From Desulfuromonadaceae bacterium UBA6124 (GTDB taxonomy: Bacteria; Desulfobacterota; Desulfuromonadia; Desulfuromonadales; Trichloromonadaceae): DNA of 9,451 bases. Of this stretch, positions 1-4,662 are shown in pieces (position 1 is the first letter of the stretch; the number at the start of each line of letters is the position of its first letter). A program made the position numbers and the translations under genes. Under the pieces are notes generated by a model that worked only from the letters and a program-made list of their open reading frames with translations, was not told the DNA's origin and made no database searches. Where the stretch lies: the NCBI GenBank assembly GCA_002423365.1, contig DIVU01000264.1, forward strand, positions 1 to 9,451, in the 5' to 3' direction.

Positions 1-14
1 CGGGCATGGCGGTC

Positions 15-43
15 TTGGCGGCTTGGCGCGCGGGTGCTATCCT
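15..43 (+). promoter_or_regulatory. Possible sigma-70 promoter of the HD-domain gene
   Basis: A TTGGCG at 15-20 is followed after 17 bp by TATCCT at 38-43. A TG at 35-36 gives the -10 an extended form (TGnTATCCT). Each hexamer matches consensus at four of six positions. It lies about 40 bp before the ATG at 84. The window begins just upstream, so read-through from an earlier gene cannot be excluded. Confidence 0.35.
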
Positions 44-83
44 GCCCGTCATCTGCTTTTTCCCCGAACCCAGGAATCCCGCC

Positions 84-662
84 ATGAAAAACCTCGCCCA
101 TTTCTTCTTCGAAGTCGGCATGCTCAAGCGCACCCCTCGCACCGGCTTCCAGTTTCTCGGCAGCGGCGCCGAATCGGTGGCCGAACATTCCTTTCGCGCC
201 ACGGTCATCGGCTATACCCTAGCCATGCTCGACGGCCAGGCCGATGTCGGCCGGGTGGTGCAGCTCTGCCTCTTCCACGACATCCCCGAGGCCCGCACCG
301 GCGATCTCAACTACGTCAACAAGAAGTACGTGAAGACCGACGAAATCCGGGCGGTGGACGATCTTGCCAAGACCCTCCCCTTCGGCGACGCCTACCGGGA
401 AACGATGGAAGAGTTCGAGGCCCGCGAAAGTCGCGAGTCGCTCCTCGCCCACGATGCCGATCAGCTGGAAATGATTCTGGCCCTCAAGGAATACAAGGAT
501 CTCGGCAACCGTTACGCCGATGAATGGTATCCCTTTGCCGTGCGCCGGCTGAAGACCGAACTGGCGCGGGAGCTGGCCGAAACCATCTGGAACACCGACT
601 CGACCCGCTGGTGGTTCGACGGGGACGAACACTGGTGGGTGAACGGCAAGCGCGAAAAATAA
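84..662 (+). CDS. HD-domain phosphohydrolase, HDDC2/YfbR-like (probable 5'-deoxynucleotidase)
   Basis: This 192-residue protein has the metal-binding HD signature in order: H35 in SVAEHS, the H65-D66 pair in LFHDIPEA, and D126 in HDADQLEM. That spacing, the HDIPE core and the following GDLNYVNK stretch match the HDDC2/YfbR group of small soluble HD hydrolases. Characterised members of that group dephosphorylate deoxynucleoside 5'-monophosphates using a divalent metal. The in-frame start at 6 would add 26 residues (ending CFFPEPRNPA) that do not look like the family's N terminus. The ATG at 84 has AGGA at 72-75 at good spacing and begins directly with the helix MKNLAHFFFEVGMLK. The tryptophan-rich C terminus (TRWWFDGDEHWW) is unassigned. 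No terminator separates it from serA, so some read-through is likely, though serA has its own promoter. The fold is clear; the exact substrate is inferred from the family. Confidence 0.85.
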   Translation: MKNLAHFFFEVGMLKRTPRTGFQFLGSGAESVAEHSFRATVIGYTLAMLDGQADVGRVVQLCLFHDIPEARTGDLNYVNKKYVKTDEIRAVDDLAKTLPFGDAYRETMEEFEARESRESLLAHDADQLEMILALKEYKDLGNRYADEWYPFAVRRLKTELARELAETIWNTDSTRWWFDGDEHWWVNGKREK

Positions 663-698
663 GCCCGCGGCTTTCCCGCCATTGCCCGGTATACGCCG

Positions 699-727
699 TT
701 GACAGGGGGGGGAGGAAGGTCTAAAAT
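699..727 (+). promoter_or_regulatory. Strong sigma-70 promoter of serA
   Basis: A perfect -35 box TTGACA (699-704) is followed by exactly 17 bp and TAAAAT (722-727), which matches the -10 consensus at five of six positions. The predicted start of transcription is near 734, giving a leader of about 57 nt. The leader ends in the ribosome-binding site AAGGAG (780-785), 5 nt before the serA ATG. No operator-like palindrome was seen around it. Confidence 0.75.
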
Positions 728-790
728 CCCCCTTTCTCTTGCTTCATCAGGGGGTTCGGCCCTCTCATCCCTGTTCGCGAAGGAGTCCCC

Positions 791-2383
791 ATGAAGGTTC
801 TCATCACCGATGAAATTTCTCCGGAGGGCTTGCAACCCCTCCTTGAAGATCCCCGGGTCCAGCTCGACGTGCGCCTCAATCTCCCGGTGGCCGAGTTGCA
901 CCAGATCATCGGCGGCTACGACGCCCTGATCACCCGCAGCGGCACCCGCGTCGACGCCGCCTTGCTCGAACATTCCGGCAATCTGCGCATCGTCGCCCGC
1001 GCCGGGGTCGGCATCGACAACGTCGATGTGCCCGCCGCCAGCAAGAAGGGGATCATCGTCGTCAACGCCCCCTTCGGCAACGTCAACTCGGCGGCCGAGC
1101 ACACCATGGCCATTCTTCTCTCCCTCTGCCGCAACGTCACCGTCGCCAACACCTCGCTGAAGAGCGGCGAGTGGAAGCGCGCCCCCTTCACCGGCTACGA
1201 ACTCAAGGGCAAGACCGTCGGCGTTATCGGCCTGGGCAAGGTCGGCGGCCGCGTCGCTCTGCGCTGCCGGGCCTTCGAAGCGAACGTGCTGGCCTGCGAC
1301 CCCTATATTTCCGAGAAGCGCGCCGAGGACCACGGCGTCAAACTCGTCTCCCTGGACGACATCGTCCGCTATGCCGACATCATCACCGTGCACACCCCGC
1401 TGAACGAAGAAACGACCGGCATGATCCGCAGCGAACATTTCGCCGCCATGAAGGACGGCGTCATCGTCGTCAATTGCGCCCGGGGCGGCATCATCGAGGA
1501 AGCGGCGATCCTCGAAGCCCTGGAGAGCGGCAAGGCAGTCGGGGCCGCCTTCGACGTCTGGAGCGAGGAACCCCCCGCTACCGAGGTGCTGCGCAAACTC
1601 ATCGCCCATCCGCGCATGGTCGTCACCCCCCACCTTGGCGCCAACACCTTCGAGGCACAGAAGAACGTGGCGGTCGATGTCAGCCGTGAGATCATCAACT
1701 ACCTCGACGGCCGTCCCATCGAGAACGCGGTCAACATCCCACGTTTCGATCCCGACCTGATGGAGCACATGAAGCCCTTCATGGGGCTGGTGAGCAAGAT
1801 CGGCGAGTTCGTCGCCCAGCTCGCGCCGCCCAATCCCAAAAAGGTGGTTTTCACCTACAACGGCAAGATCGCCCGTTTCGACTGCGCCCCTCTCACCGTC
1901 TGCGGCCTGGCCTCCCTGCTCAACCGTCAGACCGATCAGGAGGTGAACATGGTCAACGCCCGACTGGTGGCGGAAACCATGGGCATCGCCGTCGAGGAGG
2001 TGCGCAACACCGAATCCGAATCCTTTTCCAGCATGGTGACGATCTGCATCGAAACCCCCGAGGGCAACCGCTCCATCGCCGGCACCCTCTTCGAAGGGAT
2101 CCCCAAGGTCGTCAAGATGCGCGACTTCCAGACCGACTTCACCCCCGAGCCGCACATGCTGGTCATCAGCTACGACGACAAGCCGGGTCTGATCGGCAAG
2201 ATCGGCACTATCCTCGGCGAGGCCAACGTCAATATCGGCAACATGAGCCTGGGGCGCCGCTCCAAGGCCGGCGAGGCGATGGTCGTCCTCTCCATCGACA
2301 GCCCGGCCGACGAGGCGATCCTGGAAAAGGTCGCCAAGGCCGTCGACGCGCGCTTCCTCAAAGCCGTGCACATGCGCGAATAA
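791..2383 (+). CDS. serA: D-3-phosphoglycerate dehydrogenase, long form with ASB and ACT domains
   Basis: SerA oxidises 3-phosphoglycerate to 3-phosphohydroxypyruvate with NAD, the first committed step of serine synthesis in the cytosol. The 530-residue protein has the full long-form layout. The split substrate-binding domain is at about 1-100 and 285-315. The NAD-binding Rossmann domain lies between, with GLGKVG at 147-152 and the nucleotide-binding acidic residue near D170. The catalytic set is R231 (CARGG), E260 (DVWSEEPP) and H281 (TPHLGA). An allosteric-substrate-binding (ASB) domain spans about 320-450 and a C-terminal ACT domain about 455-530. Y461, D463 and N481 sit where the Mycobacterium tuberculosis enzyme (528 residues) contacts serine, so feedback inhibition by serine is plausible; that is inferred from the family. 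The start is fixed by AAGGAG 5 nt upstream and by the canonical MKVLITDEIS opening. It is transcribed from its own promoter and closed by the terminator at 2429-2474. Confidence 0.97.
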   Translation: MKVLITDEISPEGLQPLLEDPRVQLDVRLNLPVAELHQIIGGYDALITRSGTRVDAALLEHSGNLRIVARAGVGIDNVDVPAASKKGIIVVNAPFGNVNSAAEHTMAILLSLCRNVTVANTSLKSGEWKRAPFTGYELKGKTVGVIGLGKVGGRVALRCRAFEANVLACDPYISEKRAEDHGVKLVSLDDIVRYADIITVHTPLNEETTGMIRSEHFAAMKDGVIVVNCARGGIIEEAAILEALESGKAVGAAFDVWSEEPPATEVLRKLIAHPRMVVTPHLGANTFEAQKNVAVDVSREIINYLDGRPIENAVNIPRFDPDLMEHMKPFMGLVSKIGEFVAQLAPPNPKKVVFTYNGKIARFDCAPLTVCGLASLLNRQTDQEVNMVNARLVAETMGIAVEEVRNTESESFSSMVTICIETPEGNRSIAGTLFEGIPKVVKMRDFQTDFTPEPHMLVISYDDKPGLIGKIGTILGEANVNIGNMSLGRRSKAGEAMVVLSIDSPADEAILEKVAKAVDARFLKAVHMRE

Positions 2384-2428
2384 AGAAACCTTCCCGTATT
2401 TGGAATTTTCCGGCGGACAGGTTCCCCC

Positions 2429-2474
2429 GGGTAAAAAAAGAGGCGGTCCCCAGAGGCCGCCTCTTTTTTTACCC
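2429..2474 (+). terminator. Intrinsic terminator after serA, symmetric (could act both ways)
   Basis: Arms 2429-2446 and 2457-2474 form a perfect 18-bp inverted repeat around a 10-nt loop. The core is GAGGCGG / CCGCCTC, flanked by seven A on the left and seven T on the right (2464-2470). The same structure reads as a terminator on the minus strand. It starts 46 bp after the serA stop codon. Confidence 0.92.
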
Positions 2475-2555
2475 AGGGGCGAACCAGCCGCCACTCACTT
2501 CCAAATGCCATTCTAAAAATTCATCGAAAAGAAAAAAAAGCTCGAAAGTTTTATT

Positions 2556-2561
2556 TATAAT
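2556..2561 (+). promoter_or_regulatory. Possible -10 box (TATAAT) of a small RNA
   Basis: A perfect TATAAT lies inside an AT-rich tract that contains runs of A at 2531-2539. No recognisable -35 hexamer sits 16-18 bp upstream; that position is mostly A. Activity is uncertain, because perfect -10 boxes also arise by chance in AT-rich DNA. It would start RNA near 2568, just before the GC-rich hairpin region. Confidence 0.3.
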
Positions 2562-2567
2562 AATTTT

Positions 2568-2720
2568 CATGGGCCGGCGCGACACTTCGGGTTCGCCTCC
2601 GGCCCCTGCGGGAGGCTGACAAAGCCCCCCGCTCCACCGTGGAATCCATCGAAATTATTCCGGTTTCCGCCTTCACGGCGAGAGTTCCCGGTGACCGACC
2701 GCAGCCCCCGGGATTTTTTT
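2568..2720 (+). ncRNA. Candidate structured small RNA (about 150 nt), family not recognised
   Basis: Between a TATAAT box and a terminator-like T-run lies a stretch with several possible stems: GGGCCGG 2571-2577 with CCGGCCC 2599-2605; GCCTCC 2595-2600 with GGAGGC 2611-2616, which would exclude the first; and CCGTG 2637-2641 with CACGG 2674-2678, which would compete with an inner GGAAT 2641-2645 / ATTCC 2657-2661. The last element is a hairpin followed by seven T. I compared it by eye with 6S RNA, 4.5S RNA, cobalamin and cyclic-di-GMP riboswitches and saw no convincing match. It may instead be unexpressed spacer. Both ends and the strand are inferred. Confidence 0.28.
2686..2720 (+). terminator. 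Possible intrinsic terminator of the candidate small RNA
   Basis: TCCCGG (2686-2691) pairs with CCGGGA (2708-2713) across a 16-nt loop, directly followed by seven T (2714-2720). The stem is short and the loop long, so this is weaker than the other terminators here. It would end plus-strand transcription before the carboxylase promoter. Confidence 0.4.
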
Positions 2721-2751
2721 CGAAGCCCCGCGCCAAGCAACCCCGGAAGGC

Positions 2752-2777
2752 GGTAAAATCCCCAAACGGATTTTACC
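2752..2777. repeat. Perfect 10-bp inverted repeat before the carboxylase promoter, possible operator
   Basis: GGTAAAATCC (2752-2761) and GGATTTTACC (2768-2777) are exact reverse complements separated by 6 bp. The right arm ends 16 bp before the -35 box at 2794. No T-run follows on either strand, so it does not look like a terminator. A binding site for a dimeric regulator of the operon fits its position, but no regulator gene lies in the window and the site matches no motif I can name. Confidence 0.6.
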
Positions 2778-2793
2778 CTGAATAAAAAATCAC

Positions 2794-2824
2794 TTGACAA
2801 TTCGCCGGTTTTTCTGCTTTATAT
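2794..2824 (+). promoter_or_regulatory. Promoter of the acyl-CoA carboxylase operon
   Basis: A perfect TTGACA (2794-2799) is followed by the AT-rich segment CTTTATAT (2817-2824) at -10 distance. The best hexamer is ambiguous: CTTTAT at 17 bp, TTTATA at 18 bp or TATATG at 20 bp. Transcription would begin near 2830, giving a leader of about 90 nt. The leader holds a 5-bp GC hairpin (2879-2883 with 2888-2892, loop CTGC) and two small dyads (2843-2858 and 2857-2866). Confidence 0.65.
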
Positions 2825-2909
2825 GGCACTTTCCAGAAACAATGTTTTACGAATAACAAAATTTTGCTTCCTCGTCGCCCCGCCTGCGCGGGACCATTTT
2901 CAACCTCAC

Positions 2910-2914
2910 AAGGA
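2910..2914 (+). promoter_or_regulatory. Ribosome-binding site that decides the carboxyltransferase start
   Basis: AAGGA at 2910-2914 lies 8 nt before the ATG at 2923 but touches the upstream in-frame ATG at 2914. A ribosome placed by this site would start at 2923, so the three residues MAA are left out of the protein. Confidence 0.7.
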
Positions 2915-2922
2915 TGGCCGCA

Positions 2923-4647
2923 ATGTCGCAGAAAATCATCAAGCCTTCGTTGAAGAATCCCCTCGATCCGCCCGAGAAGGTCGAATTCACCATCCCCGGC
3001 GAAATCTCCCGCGCCACCGGCGGTTATGAAGAGGCAATGCAGGAAGGGCACGACCTGATTCAGCGCCCGATCAAGTCGGTCAGCATCGGCCAGATCGAAA
3101 AACAGCACTTCAAGAAGCGCATGACCGTCTGGGAGCGGATCAAGGTGCTGACCGAGAGCGAGCCGAACATCCTCTTCCAAAACTGGGGCAAGAATCTCGA
3201 CGGCGCCTCGCTGGTCACCGGCATCCTTAATATCGGCGGCCGCGACGTGGCGGTCTACGGCCACGACTTCACCGTGCGCGCCGGTTCCATCGACGCCACC
3301 AACGGCCGCAAGCTCGCCCGGCTCTTCACCATGGCCGGCGAGAAGGGCATCCCCCTGATCGGCATGAACGACTCGGCCGGCGCCTTCGTTCCCGCCGGGG
3401 TCGGCGGTCTCGACGGTTACGCCGAGGCCTTCACTGCCCTGCGCAAGATCAGCGGCGTGGTGCCGACCATCATGTGCATGTTCGGCTTCAACGCCGGCGG
3501 CGGCTCCTACCTTCCCCGCCAGGGGAGCTTCGTCATCCAACCGGAGGACACCTTCTTCGGCCTGACCGGCCCCGGCGTCGTCAAGTCGGTCCTCGGCGAG
3601 GACATCACTCCCGAGGAACTGGGCGGCCCCAAGGTCCACGGCAACTCGGGCGTGGCCGACCTGACCGTGGCCGACGAAACCTCCGCCCTGCGCGCCGCCG
3701 TTCGCCTGCTCAGCTATATCCCCGACAACAACGGCGTCATGGCCCCCTTCCAGCCGACCAGCGACCCGCTTGAGCGCAAGACCTGGGAAATCAATACCCT
3801 GCTGAAGAAGGCCTTCAACTCGCCGACGGGTTTCAACACCCCCTTCGACGTCTCGATCATCATCCAGCAGATCGTCGACCACGGCGACTACTTCGAGCTG
3901 CAACCGAAACGGGCCCGCGAGGCGATCACCGTCTTCGGCCGCCTCGGCGGCCACGTGGTCGGTTTCGTCGCCAACAACTCGGCGGTTTCCTCGGGCCAGA
4001 TCGACTGCGATTCGGCGGTGAAAATCGCCCGCTTCGTGCGCTTCTGCAACATCTACAACATCCCCATCATCTTCATGGAGGACACCACCGGCTTCCTCCC
4101 CGGCCGTGAGCAGGAAGCCCGGGGCATCGTCCAGGCCGGCCGCTCCATGCTCGACTCGATCATCGACGTGCGTACCCCGCGCATCCTGCTGATCCTGCGC
4201 AACGCCTTCGGCGGCGCCTACGCCTCGTACAACAACTATCCGACCGGCGCCGATCTGGTTCTGGCCCTGCCCACCACCCGCCTGGCGGTCATGGGTCCGG
4301 CCGGCAAGGAATTCGTCTACAAGAATGAACTGCGCAAGATCCGCTCCGGCGCCGCCGAACTGGCCAAGAAGGGGGCCGCCGAGCGCGTCGCCGCCGGCAT
4401 GGATGCCGGCGAGGCCAAGCGGGACGCCGAGCGCGAAGCCGCCGAATGGCTCAAGGCCCAGGAAGGCGAGCTGAACCTGCGCTACGAAAAGGAATTGATG
4501 AACCCCAAAGAGGGTCTTGCCCTCGGCTCCATCTCCTCCATCGTCATGCCGACCGACCTGCGCAAGGTCCTTGGCGAGAACCTCAACTTCCTGCTCCGCC
4601 ACTACAAGCCTGCCCCCTGGCAGGACGTGCAGCGCGAATTCCATTAA
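2923..4647 (+). CDS. Biotin-dependent acyl-CoA carboxylase, carboxyltransferase (beta) subunit
   Basis: The 574-residue protein belongs to the carboxyltransferase family of PccB, AccD-type beta subunits and methylmalonyl-CoA decarboxylase alpha. It moves CO2 from carboxybiotin to the alpha carbon of an acyl-CoA. Two crotonase-fold halves are visible. The N-terminal half (about 60-280) carries ND-SAGAF (149-155), the oxyanion-hole stretch FNAGGGSYLP (189-198) and TGPGVVKSVLGE..T.EELGG (215-235). The C-terminal half (about 300-560) carries DTTGFLPG (387-394) and the second oxyanion-hole stretch NAFGGAYASY (427-436). The residue after GGAY, which helps set substrate choice in Streptomyces enzymes, is alanine (434), so acetyl- versus propionyl-CoA cannot be told. 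Residues about 470-525 form a charged, alanine-rich helical insertion absent from typical 510-530-residue PccB proteins. No membrane decarboxylase subunits are adjacent, which argues for a carboxylase. Start choice: ATG 2923, because of the AAGGA spacing. Its partner begins 15 bp downstream. Confidence 0.9.
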   Translation: MSQKIIKPSLKNPLDPPEKVEFTIPGEISRATGGYEEAMQEGHDLIQRPIKSVSIGQIEKQHFKKRMTVWERIKVLTESEPNILFQNWGKNLDGASLVTGILNIGGRDVAVYGHDFTVRAGSIDATNGRKLARLFTMAGEKGIPLIGMNDSAGAFVPAGVGGLDGYAEAFTALRKISGVVPTIMCMFGFNAGGGSYLPRQGSFVIQPEDTFFGLTGPGVVKSVLGEDITPEELGGPKVHGNSGVADLTVADETSALRAAVRLLSYIPDNNGVMAPFQPTSDPLERKTWEINTLLKKAFNSPTGFNTPFDVSIIIQQIVDHGDYFELQPKRAREAITVFGRLGGHVVGFVANNSAVSSGQIDCDSAVKIARFVRFCNIYNIPIIFMEDTTGFLPGREQEARGIVQAGRSMLDSIIDVRTPRILLILRNAFGGAYASYNNYPTGADLVLALPTTRLAVMGPAGKEFVYKNELRKIRSGAAELAKKGAAERVAAGMDAGEAKRDAEREAAEWLKAQEGELNLRYEKELMNPKEGLALGSISSIVMPTDLRKVLGENLNFLLRHYKPAPWQDVQREFH

Positions 4648-4662
4648 GAGCGGAGCGATCTC

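Larger units (their letters stand above)
2384..2922. other. Non-coding region between serA and the carboxylase operon
   Basis: The 539 bp hold, in order, the serA terminator, an AT-rich tract (about 2512-2568), a GC-rich hairpin-forming stretch ending in a T-run (2571-2720), a 26-bp inverted repeat (2752-2777), the carboxylase promoter (2794-2824) and a leader of about 90 nt. Short open frames on the minus strand here (for example 2551-2736) show no family resemblance and no convincing ribosome-binding site, so I do not call a protein gene. Confidence 0.7.

Noticed and set aside
728..754. CCCCCT (728-733) and AGGGGG (749-754) as a regulatory hairpin in the serA leader
   Set aside because: The left arm lies between the -10 box and the expected transcription start, so most of it would not be in the RNA.
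512..2494. A 660-codon open frame on the minus strand across serA
   Set aside because: It is antisense to serA and shows the same low-information composition. It has no recognisable domain and starts within the serA terminator region.
2571..2720. A known riboswitch or housekeeping RNA (cobalamin, cyclic-di-GMP, 6S, 4.5S)
   Set aside because: None of the conserved cores I know for these families could be found, and the carboxylase promoter lies downstream of this segment, so it is not the leader of that operon from that promoter. An unknown small RNA remains possible.
2551..2800. Short minus-strand open frames (61 and 77 codons) in the gap before the carboxylase operon
   Set aside because: No convincing ribosome-binding site, no family resemblance and an arginine/glycine-rich composition typical of translated non-coding GC-rich DNA.
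2825..2842. TGGCAC at 2825 as the start of a sigma-54 promoter
   Set aside because: The required TTGC/GC element at the fixed downstream spacing is missing.
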